Notes: generated from the letters alone by a model not told the origin. Shown: positions 41,232 to 51,643, counted from the stretch's first letter. The stretch: 64,000 nucleotides of DNA from Methanomicrobia archaeon DTU008 (GCA_001512965.1 LFRW01000035.1:30740-94739), one strand, 5' to 3'. Numbers and translations are program-made.

Positions 41232-42800
41232 CTATCCAACGCCATTGGAATGCTTCAACAGCTTGTACTCCATGCTGTCCAGCAGGGCGGCCAGGGACGC
41301 CTCGATGATGTTGGTGGATACTCCCACGGTCGTCCATGTCTCCTTACCGTCGGTGGAACGGATGAGCACCCTGACCTTGGCGCCGGTGGCATCCTTTCCG
41401 TCGATCACCCTGACCTTGTAATCGGCCAGTCGCACTTCCTTGAGCTGGGGGTAGAACCTCTCCAGCGCCTTCCTCACCGCACGGTCCAGGGCATTGACCG
41501 GACCATTGCCGTTGGCGGCGGTGTGTTCCATGAGCCCATTGGAGTCCAACACCTTTATGCTGGCCTCCGACGAGACGTTGGTTCCGCTCACGTCCACGAA
41601 GATGCGGAAGCCTTCCAGGTGAAACGGGGGCTTGATGCCGTTGCGCAGGCGGCGTACCAGCAGCTCGAAGGACGCATCGGCCCCCTCGAACTGATATCCC
41701 TCCGCTTCCAGCTTCTTGAGGTGCTCCAGGATCGCCCTTCCCTCGTCCTTCTCGGTATCGATGCCGAACTCCCTGACCTTCGCAAGGACCGAAGCGGTAC
41801 CGGCGAGCTCGGACACCAGCATGCGGCGCTGGTTCCCCACCAGCGAGGGATCGATGTGCTCGTACGTACGGGGGTCCCGCATCATGGCGCTGATGTGCAC
41901 GCCGCCCTTGTGGGCGAAGGCGCTGCGCCCCACGTATGGGAGCTTGGGATCGGCCAGCACGTTCGCGGTCTCCGCAACGAAGGCAGAGAGAGGGGTCAAC
42001 AGCTCCAGGTTTGTGGCAGTGATGCTCCTCCTCATCTTGAGGGCGAGGTTGGGGATGATGGAGCACAGGTTGGCATTGCCTGTTCTCTCCCCGAGTCCAT
42101 TGACGGTTCCCTGCACCATCCTGGCACCGGCCGCAACCGCGGCCAGGGAGTTGGCGACGGCCAGCTCCCCATCGTTGTGCGCATGGATGCCGGTGGGGAC
42201 GTCGAAGCGCTTGCCGACCTCCTGCACCACCTCATTGACGAAGGTGGGCAGCGACCCGCCATTGGTGTCGCAGAGGACGAGCCAATCGGCTCCCGCCGAG
42301 GCAGCGGCCTCCAGCACATCCATTGCATAATCTGCATTGTTGGCATAGCCATCGAAGAAGTGTTCGGCGTCGAACACCACCTCGCGGCCGTTGGCCTTGA
42401 GGAACGATACACTGTCCCTGACAAGCTCCAGATTCTCCTCCAGCGAGATCTTCAACGCGTTGGTCACGTGAAGGTCCCAGCTCTTGCCGAAGATGGCCAC
42501 GCATTCCGCTCCCGATTCCAGTATGGTCTTCAGGTTCGGGTCCTCCGCGGCAGTGGTACCTGCCCGGCGGGTGCTCCCGAACGCGGTAAGGCGGGCGTGC
42601 TTCAGCTCAAGCTTGGAGGCGGCCTCGAAGAAGGCGGCGTCCTTGGGATTGGACCCGGGCCAGCCCCCTTCGACGTAGTCCATCCCGAAATGGTCGAGCT
42701 TCTTCAGGATGTCCAGCTTGTCCTCGGTCGAAAATGAGACGCCCTCGGTTTGAGAGCCGTCTCTGAGCGTGGTGTCGTAGATGACCACTTTATTGGCCAA
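41232..42800 (-). CDS. cimA: (R)-citramalate synthase
   Basis: Condenses pyruvate and acetyl-CoA, giving the threonine-independent route to isoleucine. At 522 residues it is the longer CimA type. Features are the HMGL-like barrel with IYDTTLRDGSQ (8-18), HAHND for the metal, NGLGERTGN, and the C-terminal LeuA-like allosteric domain (about 390-510). Isoleucine feedback is expected. Isopropylmalate or homocitrate synthase is less likely because the sequence is collinear with the TIGR00977-like group as I recall it. Confidence 0.88.
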   Translation of the reverse strand: MANKVVIYDTTLRDGSQTEGVSFSTEDKLDILKKLDHFGMDYVEGGWPGSNPKDAAFFEAASKLELKHARLTAFGSTRRAGTTAAEDPNLKTILESGAECVAIFGKSWDLHVTNALKISLEENLELVRDSVSFLKANGREVVFDAEHFFDGYANNADYAMDVLEAAASAGADWLVLCDTNGGSLPTFVNEVVQEVGKRFDVPTGIHAHNDGELAVANSLAAVAAGARMVQGTVNGLGERTGNANLCSIIPNLALKMRRSITATNLELLTPLSAFVAETANVLADPKLPYVGRSAFAHKGGVHISAMMRDPRTYEHIDPSLVGNQRRMLVSELAGTASVLAKVREFGIDTEKDEGRAILEHLKKLEAEGYQFEGADASFELLVRRLRNGIKPPFHLEGFRIFVDVSGTNVSSEASIKVLDSNGLMEHTAANGNGPVNALDRAVRKALERFYPQLKEVRLADYKVRVIDGKDATGAKVRVLIRSTDGKETWTTVGVSTNIIEASLAALLDSMEYKLLKHSNGVG

Positions 42801-42873
42801 TAAATAAATCCCTTTCTTTGTTCTTCATGGTAAACCACTCCGAGACGGTCATCGTCATGAGGCGGACCATATA

Positions 42874-43911
42874 TTAAATGATGGCCCGGCGGGTTGCATT
42901 GCGGCGGGCCTCCTCGTCCTTGAAGATGGCAAGGATGTCGCTGAGCAGGGCGCTCGCGGTCTCCATTCGTCCCGCCCCCCGACCGACCACGGTGACGTCC
43001 CCGGCCATGTCCGTCAATATCTGGGCGATGTTCAGCGTTCCTCCGATGCTCAGCTGATGTCCTGCCGGGACCAGTCGCGGAGCGACCTCCAGTTTGTCCC
43101 TTGACACCTCCCCTATGAGGCGGATGACCTTGTTCTGCTCCGCGGCAAGGGAGATGGCCTCCTCATTGATCCCACGGATGCCCGTGCGTACGACGTCCGA
43201 ATAGGTGACATCGCGTTCGAAGATCGCGTTCGCCAAGATGGCGAGCTTGCACGCCGAGTCTACGCCGTCGATGTCGTATGAAGGGTCCGTTTCAGCATAT
43301 CCAAGCTCTTGGGCCTCGCGCAGGGCGAAGTCGAAGGAATAGCCTTCCACCTTCATGCGGTGGAGGATGAAATTGCACGTTCCGTTGAGAATGCCGCGGA
43401 TGGATGCGATCTCCTCTCCCATCAGAAGGTCGCGGGACAGGTTGATGACAGGCATAGCGCCCCCGACCGACGCCTCGAACCGCAGCTGTACCCGGTTGCG
43501 GGCCGCCAGCTCGGTAAGCTCCCGGAACCTGAGCGCCAGGGGGCCCTTGTTGGACGTCACAACGTGCCGGCCGGCCGATAGGGCGGTGCGGATGTGAGTG
43601 TACCCCGGTTCACCGTCCACGATGTTCGTCGGGGTGACCTCGAGCAACATATCGTACGCCGTCTCTCGCAATAGCTCCTCGATGTCCGTGGCGACCGGCA
43701 CCTTTCCCACCTGGCCGGTAGCGAGCTTACGGCTCAGCAGCTCCGTGGGGTCCAGGCCCGAGGGGTCAAGGGCCATGGAGCGCCTATCGAAGGCGCCCAC
43801 TATTCTAACGCGCTCTCCGAACCGCTTCATGAAAAGGTCCTGCTTGTCGCGGATGACCTCCGTTATGCCCTGGCCGACCACGCCGAAGCCTGCTATCAGG
43901 ACATCCATCAT
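42874..43911 (-). CDS. hom: homoserine dehydrogenase
   Basis: Reduces aspartate semialdehyde to homoserine for threonine and methionine. The 345-residue form has no C-terminal ACT domain. The Rossmann motif AGFGVVGQG is at 7-15. Conserved catalytic motifs are TSNKGPLA, FEASVGGAMPVI, LNGTCNFIL and the substrate region YAETDPSYDIDGVDS. Its ATG overlaps the stop of the upstream ACT protein gene, so regulation by that separate ACT subunit is likely. Confidence 0.93.
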   Translation of the reverse strand: MMDVLIAGFGVVGQGITEVIRDKQDLFMKRFGERVRIVGAFDRRSMALDPSGLDPTELLSRKLATGQVGKVPVATDIEELLRETAYDMLLEVTPTNIVDGEPGYTHIRTALSAGRHVVTSNKGPLALRFRELTELAARNRVQLRFEASVGGAMPVINLSRDLLMGEEIASIRGILNGTCNFILHRMKVEGYSFDFALREAQELGYAETDPSYDIDGVDSACKLAILANAIFERDVTYSDVVRTGIRGINEEAISLAAEQNKVIRLIGEVSRDKLEVAPRLVPAGHQLSIGGTLNIAQILTDMAGDVTVVGRGAGRMETASALLSDILAIFKDEEARRNATRRAII

Positions 43912-44402
43912 TCCAGCCCCCTGATGAGCATGTACCCGCCGTCCTCGGCATGCTGGCGGAAGAACCGCTCGATGGTCTCCAGCGATCCATGCCTGGTGAC
44001 CCTTCCGGTCACCATCGCCGCCCGCGAGCCCGATGTCATGGAGCCGGTTATCCGTATGTCCATGGACTCCAGTCCCTCCATGGACTCCAATCCGTGGGTG
44101 AGCTTCTCGATCTCACTTGACGATATGTCTCCCACGAGGAGGTACTGGAGAGGATATGATTCGTAGACCGCGTTCATCTTGACGACGACCACGTCGTTCC
44201 TCTTCCACACCTCCAGTATGCGTTCCAGGGACTTGTCGGTGAGGACCTCGAAGGTGAGGTTGACGACGATCCGGTCGCCGATGACGACGTCGTGATGATG
44301 CACCACCCCTATGATGTTCCCGTCGTTTGCGGATATGGGCTCCAGCGCTCCCACTAGCTGACCGGGAACGTCCATGAGGCTCAGGTCCACGTTTACCTTC
44401 AT
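43908..44402 (-). CDS. ACT domain protein, probable regulator of homoserine dehydrogenase
   Basis: A 164-residue protein with one clear ACT domain at the N terminus (VDLSLMDVPGQLVGALEPI, GGHHHD-like VVHHHDV) and a degenerate second half that may be another ACT-like unit. Translationally coupled (4-bp overlap) to hom, which here lacks its own ACT domain. Inference: it senses threonine or another end product for feedback on the dehydrogenase. Confidence 0.82.
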   Translation of the reverse strand: MKVNVDLSLMDVPGQLVGALEPISANDGNIIGVVHHHDVVIGDRIVVNLTFEVLTDKSLERILEVWKRNDVVVVKMNAVYESYPLQYLLVGDISSSEIEKLTHGLESMEGLESMDIRITGSMTSGSRAAMVTGRVTRHGSLETIERFFRQHAEDGGYMLIRGLE

Positions 44403-44484
44403 TTCGATCCGTCCTTTCCGCTAATCGGCAAGAGACTAATTAATCCGATGGTACGCATGCAATGAATCAAGGTAAGAAGGATGG

Positions 44485-44568
44485 CGCCGAGGGTGAGATT
44501 TGAACTCACGAGTCCTTGCGGACACAAGCTTTCCAGGCTTGCGCCTTACCGGTCTGGGCCACCTCGGC
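44485..44568 (-). tRNA. tRNA-Ser (GGA)
   Basis: Acceptor GCCGAGG/CCTCGGC, anticodon stem CAAGC/GCTTG with anticodon GGA (complement of 44532-44534), a long variable arm around GTCCGCAAGGAC, and T arm GTGAG TTCAAAT CTCAC. Discriminator G is followed by an encoded CCA (44484-44482). No intron. Confidence 0.95.
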
Positions 44569-44579
44569 CTGGTGGCTCC

Positions 44580-45422
44580 TTACCGCTTCCTATCATTTAA
44601 ATGTGTCGGATTTTTTGCTGGATGGCCTCCGCAAATCCTTATGGGACTTCGGAAAGAATCTCGCAGCGTCGGCCTTCCTCTTCGTGCGGAAAGAAGCATC
44701 TCCCGGTCCAGGTCGATGACCTTCATGTCCTCACGGAAGTATGCGGCCTTGGTCAAGCGCACTCCCTTGGGGTCCGCCGCCTCCGCCCCTCCGAAGAACA
44801 CCTGATTGAGCTGGGTGCCCGCCTGGTTCACATATATGCAGTAGGCGGTGTTCTCCATCGCCCTTGCGGGGATCAGCCCCTCGAACGTCTGGAGGGAGGT
44901 GATGGGGGAGGCCGACAGGCACACGATCGCCTCCGCTCCCTGAAGGGCATACCATTTGCTCAGCTCCGGGAACGACAGGTCGTAGCAAATGACAACACCG
45001 ATCTTCGTCCCGTCGACATCCATCAAAGCGGGAGAGTCGCTGGGCGTATAGTACAACCCTTCTTCGAAGGGGCCGAAATTGGCAAGATTGACCTTGTCGT
45101 ACCTCTGCACCCGGCCATCCGGGGAGACCATGACCGCGCTGTTGCGTAGCGCCCCGGGCATTTCGTCATCCCACGCGGCCATGCCGAAGAGGATGGAGGC
45201 CCCGACCTCCGATGACATCCTTGCCACCGCGTCCACCGAAGGCCCGTTCAGGTCCTCGGCCAGGCGGAACACCTCATCCCTGATCATGTAGCCAGTGAGG
45301 AAGAGTTCGGGGAATACGTAGAGGTCCGCATCCTGCTTCGATATCATTCGCCGCATCCTAGAGAGGTTCTCCTCCTTGTCCCCCAGGGCGCATGGGGTCT
45401 GACAGAGGGCCACACGGATCAT
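44580..45422 (-). CDS. carbon-nitrogen hydrolase (nitrilase superfamily)
   Basis: A 280-residue C-N hydrolase with the catalytic Glu39 (FPEL), Lys110 (YDKVNL) and Cys146 (CYDLSFPE). It probably hydrolyses an amide or nitrile. A TATA-like ATATTA (45447-45453) points to ATG 45422 as a leaderless start rather than ATG 45440. It is divergent from nadE across a shared 77-bp region. Since glutamine-dependent NAD synthetases contain such a domain, an ammonia-supplying role is conceivable but unproven. Confidence 0.83.
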   Translation of the reverse strand: MIRVALCQTPCALGDKEENLSRMRRMISKQDADLYVFPELFLTGYMIRDEVFRLAEDLNGPSVDAVARMSSEVGASILFGMAAWDDEMPGALRNSAVMVSPDGRVQRYDKVNLANFGPFEEGLYYTPSDSPALMDVDGTKIGVVICYDLSFPELSKWYALQGAEAIVCLSASPITSLQTFEGLIPARAMENTAYCIYVNQAGTQLNQVFFGGAEAADPKGVRLTKAAYFREDMKVIDLDREMLLSARRGRPTLRDSFRSPIRICGGHPAKNPTHLNDRKR

Positions 45423-45499
45423 CGGAGGCGAGATGGCCATGGCTCGATATTAGGCTTGGCAGGATAAGCCATAAGTGCTGCCTCTGCCTTTTGCTCTCG

Positions 45500-46300
45500 A
45501 TGAGACCGCAGCTGAAGGAGCACGCAAGAGAGGCTATCGAGGACTTCATTCGCCAGAAGGTGGAGGAGAGCGGCGGGAACGGCGTGGTCCTTGGGCTCAG
45601 CGGAGGTCTCGACTCGGCCACCGTGTCCAAGCTATGCTGCGACGCCATCGGTCCGGACAAGGTGCTGAACATATTCATGCCGTCCGCCACTTCATCGGCG
45701 AAGGACCTCCACGACGCCGAGGAGCTGTGCCGCCTGACCGGTGCGGAGTTGCGCGTCATCGACATCTGTCCTGCGGTGAACGCGTTCGGTTCCATCCTGC
45801 CGGGGATGGACCAGAAGGGCATGGCCGGCAATGTGATGGCCAGATGCCGGATGGTGGTGTTGTTCCACCACGCCCGCCTGACCGGCCGTGTGGTGATGGG
45901 GACCAGCAACAAGAGCGAACTCTTGATCGGATACTTCACCAAATTCGGGGACGGCGGCTCGGACTTCTGCCCCCTTGGCGATCTGTACAAGACGGAGGTG
46001 CGCCAACTGGCGCGTCAGATCGGAGTGCCCCGGTCCATCATCGACAAGCCGCCCTCCGCCGGGCTGTGGGCCGGTCAGACCGACGAGGCCGACATGGGCG
46101 CAACGTATGACGAGCTGGACCAGGTGCTCTTCGGCATCGAGAGGAACCTTGACGACTCGGTGATCGCGGCCGAAACCTCGATCCCTGTCGATACGGTGGC
46201 GAGGATCCGCTACATGCATCGATGCAGCGTGCACAAGCGGAAGATGCCCTTGATTCCTAAGCTTGGCGTTAGAACCATCGGCCTTGACTGGAGGGAATGA
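45500..46300 (+). CDS. nadE: NH3-dependent NAD+ synthetase
   Basis: Amidates deamido-NAD to NAD. The 266-residue enzyme has the PP-loop SGGLDSA at 34-40, the NaAD region TSNKSELLIGYFTKFGD, and the conserved KPPSAGLWAGQTDE. It lacks an amidase domain, so it uses free ammonia or an external glutaminase. ATG 45500 is chosen at the conserved N terminus. Divergent from the nitrilase gene. Confidence 0.93.
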   Translation: MRPQLKEHAREAIEDFIRQKVEESGGNGVVLGLSGGLDSATVSKLCCDAIGPDKVLNIFMPSATSSAKDLHDAEELCRLTGAELRVIDICPAVNAFGSILPGMDQKGMAGNVMARCRMVVLFHHARLTGRVVMGTSNKSELLIGYFTKFGDGGSDFCPLGDLYKTEVRQLARQIGVPRSIIDKPPSAGLWAGQTDEADMGATYDELDQVLFGIERNLDDSVIAAETSIPVDTVARIRYMHRCSVHKRKMPLIPKLGVRTIGLDWRE

Positions 46301-46610
46301 GCGCTTCGAGGGCTTTCCATCGGACGATCGTCGCGAAGGCCTCGCAAAACGCCAGGGCTGCGCGCTTCCCTGTGAGGAAGAGGTCCTGCAGGGGTCGCCG
46401 ATCGGATCGATGCGCATCCCTCCGGGGGATCGGCGAACCGTTGTTGGAATCGGGGTGGAAGATGGCAGATAGGGGAACCGGTTCCGGATGTCCGGCATAA
46501 CATATTCGTTCCTCGACCGCACATGTGTCGTCGCTCATTCTTGAAAACGACCAAAGACGGCGCTTCAGAGGGAAAAATTTATCAAATAGCTCTTTATTTG
46601 CGGAGGTAAC
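46301..46610. other. intergenic region, no gene seen
   Basis: About 310 bp between nadE and tRNA-Glu. Small frames on both strands overlap and look random. An ATTTATCAAAT element near 46577 is the likely tRNA-Glu promoter. No RNA structure was recognised with confidence. Confidence 0.4.
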
Positions 46611-46683
46611 GCTCCCGTAGTGTAGTGGCCAATCATGAAGCCCTCTCGAGGCTTCGACTCGGGTTCAAATCCCGACGGGAGCA
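46611..46683 (+). tRNA. tRNA-Glu (CUC)
   Basis: Acceptor GCTCCCG/CGGGAGC, anticodon stem AAGCC/GGCTT with loop CTCTCGA and anticodon CTC at 46645-46647, T arm TCGGG TTCAAAT CCCGA, discriminator A. CCA is encoded (46684-46686). No intron. Confidence 0.93.
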
Positions 46684-46783
46684 CCATTCTCCGTTTCTTG
46701 AAATGTTCTCTCCCCTCCCTATCAAATTCCTATCGGTCCCTGGTCCTTCTCACGTTCAGGTTCGATCCCCCTCCCGTGGGATC

Positions 46784-46966
46784 TCACCCGGTGCGATCTT
46801 CGTCACGGCCCTCTTGGACCATGCCTTCCCGAGCCTGCTTCCAAAGCAGATCGGCTTCATGCCCTCGTAGATCGCTAGATCGACGCCAGAGCCAGGCAAG
46901 AGCTACCATGGCGGCTACGATGGCGATCGCGATAAACATCGCCTCCCTAGGCTGGACGATCCGCAT
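46784..46966 (-). CDS. possible small single-span membrane protein
   Basis: A 60-residue frame, MRIVQPREAM followed by one strong hydrophobic helix (FIAIAIVAAMVALAWLW) and a basic then acidic cytoplasmic tail. A minus-strand TATA-like TTTTTAAAAG at 47017-47026 predicts transcription from about 46994, downstream of the earlier ATG at 47011, so ATG 46966 is used. No homologue is recalled. It could be spurious. Confidence 0.45.
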   Translation of the reverse strand: MRIVQPREAMFIAIAIVAAMVALAWLWRRSSDLRGHEADLLWKQAREGMVQEGRDEDRTG

Positions 46967-47070
46967 GTTCCAACCCCGGAGATGTGCCCGGGCGATGAGC
47001 ACTGATCGCAATTTCCCTTTTAAAAAAGAAAGACGTTTTTAATGCCCCTCGATCGACCCTCTATCGCGGG

Positions 47071-48540
47071 CTACCTGCACTTGTTCAGCATGTAGCTCAT
47101 GCTCTCGTTGGTGACGATCCCTATGACCCTGTTGTCGCAGTCCACCACTGGCAGGGCGGATATCCTGTTATCTTCCATCTTGCGGACGGCCTCCTCGACA
47201 GGCTCGTCCAGGGTGGTGGTCACCACCGGGCTGGTGGTTATCTCCCTCAGGTCGTGGAGGCCCTTGGCCACGGCCTTGGCGATGTCCCAGGATGTGACGA
47301 TGCCGATGAGCCGATCGTCGAGTGAGACGACCGGGAGGTGGTTCGTCTCCAGGCGGATCATCAATTCGGCCGCTTTCTCTATGGTGGTGTCCTCCCTGAT
47401 GGTGTGGGCCGCCCTCGACATGACATCGCCTGCCGAGGCCTGGTCAAGGAAGGACTTCAAGAGGTAGTTCAGCTGTCCCTGCTCGAGCAGGAACGCATCG
47501 TGGCCATAGTTCGAGCGTATCTCTCCATAGAAGGCCTTGAGGCCGTTGGCCCGTAGGGCGGTGACTATCTCCTGAGATTGATACGGAGGGTAGAGCCAGT
47601 CAGAACTGATGCCTATCACCAGCACCTCGGCCTTCACTCCCGAGAGGCCGGTTATCAACGACCCGCGCACGTTCAGGTCGAAGTAGTCGATGGCCTTCGT
47701 GATGTAGAGATACGAGTTGGGGTCGAAGCGCTTGATGAAACTGTCGCCCTGATGGTTCAGATAGCTCTCGACCTGGAAATCGGTGGAGAAGTCGAAACCG
47801 ACCGTCTCCTTCCCCTGTAGGTTGCGGCCGAACTTGTGAAGCATCGACTCGTCGCTTAGATAGGTGATGTGCCCCACCATCCTGGCCAGCGACAGACCGT
47901 CCGATGGAGGCCTTCTGCCGTAGTAGTCTCCCTTGTTCCAGGCAGGGTCGGAGATGATGGCCTTCCTCCCCACGGCGTTGAACGCGATCTGCTGTGGGGT
48001 GGAATAGGCCGTGCTTGCGATGACCACCGCCTTCCTCATCATTTCCGGGTAGGATACTGCCCACTGCAGCGCTTGCATGCCCCCCATCGACCCCCCGGCC
48101 ACCGCGAAGAGCTGGGTGATGCCCAATCGGTCGACGAGCATCTTCTGGGCGTTCACCATGTCCTTGATGGTGACGACCGGGAAGGATGTGCCGTAAGGCC
48201 TCCCGGTCGCCGGGTCGATGGAAGAGGGGCCGGTGGTCCCCTTGCATCCACCCAGGACGTTCGAGCAGATGACGAAGAACTTTGTAGTGTCGAACCCCTT
48301 CCCCGGCCCTATGGCGATGTCCCACCATCCTGGCCTGGACTCCCCGTCATGGAAGCCTGCGGCGTGGGCATCGCCGGAGAGGGGGTGGCAGACGAGGATG
48401 GCATTGCTCCTGTCCTTGTTCAGCCGGCCATAGGTCTCGTATGCGATGCGCAAAGGGCCGATCTTCGCCCCGCTCTCCAGTTCCAGAGGTTCTTGGATGT
48501 CAAGGTACTTCGTGACCGACGCTCCAACGCTCTGGTACAT
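47071..48540 (-). CDS. metX: homoserine O-acetyltransferase with C-terminal CBS pair
   Basis: Acetylates homoserine for the direct sulfhydrylation route to methionine. The alpha/beta hydrolase part (1-365) has the nucleophile Ser151 in AGGSMGGMQ, the Asp in SSDWLYP and the His in NYGHDAF. Residues about 372-489 add two CBS domains, a fusion known in methanogens that may sense SAM or adenine nucleotides. 489 residues against about 370 for plain MetX. It lies 3 bp after metY in the same operon. Confidence 0.92.
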   Translation of the reverse strand: MYQSVGASVTKYLDIQEPLELESGAKIGPLRIAYETYGRLNKDRSNAILVCHPLSGDAHAAGFHDGESRPGWWDIAIGPGKGFDTTKFFVICSNVLGGCKGTTGPSSIDPATGRPYGTSFPVVTIKDMVNAQKMLVDRLGITQLFAVAGGSMGGMQALQWAVSYPEMMRKAVVIASTAYSTPQQIAFNAVGRKAIISDPAWNKGDYYGRRPPSDGLSLARMVGHITYLSDESMLHKFGRNLQGKETVGFDFSTDFQVESYLNHQGDSFIKRFDPNSYLYITKAIDYFDLNVRGSLITGLSGVKAEVLVIGISSDWLYPPYQSQEIVTALRANGLKAFYGEIRSNYGHDAFLLEQGQLNYLLKSFLDQASAGDVMSRAAHTIREDTTIEKAAELMIRLETNHLPVVSLDDRLIGIVTSWDIAKAVAKGLHDLREITTSPVVTTTLDEPVEEAVRKMEDNRISALPVVDCDNRVIGIVTNESMSYMLNKCR

Positions 48541-48543
48541 GGT

Positions 48544-50070
<1,527 letters not shown>

Positions 50071-50991
50071 TCACTCGGGGAACAGGTCCGTGCTGAGATA
50101 CCTCTCCCCGAAGTCCGGCGCGACGGTCACCACCTTCCTTCCCTTCCCCAGCTCCTTCGCCAGCTCAAGGGCGGCGGACACCGCAGCCCCCGATGAGGTC
50201 CCGACGAAGATGCCCTCCTTCTTTGCCAGTTCCCTGGCCGTTGCCTTGGCGTCCCCATCCTCGACCTGGATGATGCGATCGATGAGCGCGGTGTCCAGCA
50301 CTCCAGGCACGAAGCCGGCCCCGATCCCCTGGATGGCGTGCGGCCCTGGCCTGCCACCGGAAAGCACGGGAGACGCGGCAGGCTCGACCGCTACTAGCAG
50401 AGCCTTGCAGCCGGCCTCACGGAGCCTCCTGCCAACCCCGGTGATGGTCCCTCCGGTCCCGACCCCCGCCACGAACGCATCAAGGTCCGGCATGTCCTCC
50501 AACACCTCTCTCCCGGTGGTCTCGTAGTGGACATCCAGGTTGGCAGGGTTGTCGAACTGCTGGGGCATGAAGGCGTTAGGCCTCTCGGCGCAGATGGTCC
50601 TGGCACGATCCACTGCGCCCTTCATCCCCTCGGCCTTCGGCGTTAGCACGAGCTCCGCACCCATGGCCTTCAACAGCCTTCGACGCTCCAGGGACATGCT
50701 CTCCGGCATGGTCAGGGTGAGCTTGTAGCCCTTTACCGCGGCGACCATTGCCAGCCCGATGCCGGTGTTTCCGGATGTAGGCTCGACGACCACGATGTCC
50801 ATCCCGGGCCGGAGCTTCCCCTCCTTCTCCGCTCTCTCGATCATCGCTTTCGCGATACGGTCCTTCACCGACCTCATCGGGTTGCATGATTCCAGCTTGA
50901 CGTAGACAGCCGCCGAGTCCGGCCCTGGCAGCTTGTTGAGACGGACCAGCGGGGTTCTGCCGATAGTTTCCAGTATATTGTTGAATGTCAT
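50071..50991 (-). CDS. cysK: cysteine synthase / O-acetylserine sulfhydrylase
   Basis: Makes cysteine from O-acetylserine (or O-phosphoserine) and sulfide. 306 residues, PLP Lys43 in [11 protein letters not shown], phosphate loop TSGNTG at 71-76, [11 protein letters not shown], and [10 protein letters not shown] near the C terminus. First structural gene of a cysK-metY-metX group, preceded by a long leader from a promoter near 51279-51286. Confidence 0.93.
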   Translation of the reverse strand: MTFNNILETIGRTPLVRLNKLPGPDSAAVYVKLESCNPMRSVKDRIAKAMIERAEKEGKLRPGMDIVVVEPTSGNTGIGLAMVAAVKGYKLTLTMPESMSLERRRLLKAMGAELVLTPKAEGMKGAVDRARTICAERPNAFMPQQFDNPANLDVHYETTGREVLEDMPDLDAFVAGVGTGGTITGVGRRLREAGCKALLVAVEPAASPVLSGGRPGPHAIQGIGAGFVPGVLDTALIDRIIQVEDGDAKATARELAKKEGIFVGTSSGAAVSAALELAKELGKGRKVVTVAPDFGERYLSTDLFPE

Positions 50992-51074
50992 TGAACCATC
51001 CTCGCTTTCGCCTGATCCACTTGATCAAGCAGGTTGTTGAGCTCAGGAACGCCTCCGGACGATGCCCGGAGGCC

Positions 51075-51212
51075 TCACATCATCATGGAGAAAACAGGGA
51101 GCTGACGCATACGACCAAGGGCGACCTCGTTCACAGCCTTCGCTGCCGCCGTCCTCAGGTCCCTGGATGCGTCGCATCTTTTGCGCGGTCTCGATAGATG
51201 TTCGCCTTTCAT
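51075..51212 (-). CDS. possible 45-residue leader ORF upstream of cysK
   Basis: A frame of 45 codons in the cysK leader, MKGEHLSRPRKRC..., ending MMM before TGA. GGGGAGG lies 10 nt before its ATG. The peptide is basic with no membrane segment and no known family. Immediately after its stop is a GC-rich hairpin (CCTCCGG/CCGGAGG near 51051-51073). It may be a leader peptide or chance. Confidence 0.3.
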   Translation of the reverse strand: MKGEHLSRPRKRCDASRDLRTAAAKAVNEVALGRMRQLPVFSMMM

Positions 51213-51278
51213 TTCCGCACGTCCTCCCCGGTGAACATTGTTCGCGTTATCCGGGTGATAGATGTAACTATCGTTAAT

Positions 51279-51286
51279 TTATTTAA
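51279..51286 (-). promoter_or_regulatory. TATA box for the cysK transcript
   Basis: TTAAATAA on the minus strand; the predicted start is near 51255, which leaves a leader of about 260 nt before cysK, far longer than other leaders in this window. Confidence 0.5.
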
Positions 51287-51475
51287 GATTTGGGATTAGA
51301 TGTATTCCCATCATTATCGATGCCGGGCCGATCCTCCGGGTCAGGAGATCAACCTCATGGTGACCATATCTCCGCGATCATGCTTCAGATGAACCTATTG
51401 AGCAGGGGCGGAACGAACGATGCCGATGGCCCTGATGGTCCGTGGCGGTCCCAGGGCCTCATCTGGGAAGGCGTT

Positions 51476-51643
51476 CTACAGGACCTTTCCCTGCCCATGG
51501 CATTTGTTGCAGACACCTGTTTGATAGCAGTAATGGCAATCATTGAAATTCTTGATGTCTCCGTAGCCAGGATACCCCACCTTCCCGGTCCCCCTGCACA
51601 GCTTGCATCTTCCGGTCCCATTGCACTGTGGACAGGTCTTCAT
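51476..51643 (-). CDS. DnaJ-type zinc-finger mini protein
   Basis: A 55-residue protein consisting almost wholly of four CxxC motifs (CPQCNGTG, CKLCRGTG, CHYCYQTG, CNKCHGQG), like the central zinc domain of DnaJ but without J or C-terminal domains. Expected to bind two zinc ions. A minus-strand ATTTTATG about 27 bp upstream of ATG 51643 supports this start. Role unknown; redox or chaperone assistance is inference. Confidence 0.78.
   Translation of the reverse strand: MKTCPQCNGTGRCKLCRGTGKVGYPGYGDIKNFNDCHYCYQTGVCNKCHGQGKVL

Noticed and set aside
41250..42737. 495-codon plus-strand frame opposite citramalate synthase
   Set aside because: Mirror frame created by GC-rich codons of the real gene; no motif and no promoter.
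46301..46610. RNase P or SRP RNA in the nadE to tRNA-Glu gap
   Set aside because: Looked for conserved P RNA and SRP helix motifs by eye; none were convincing.
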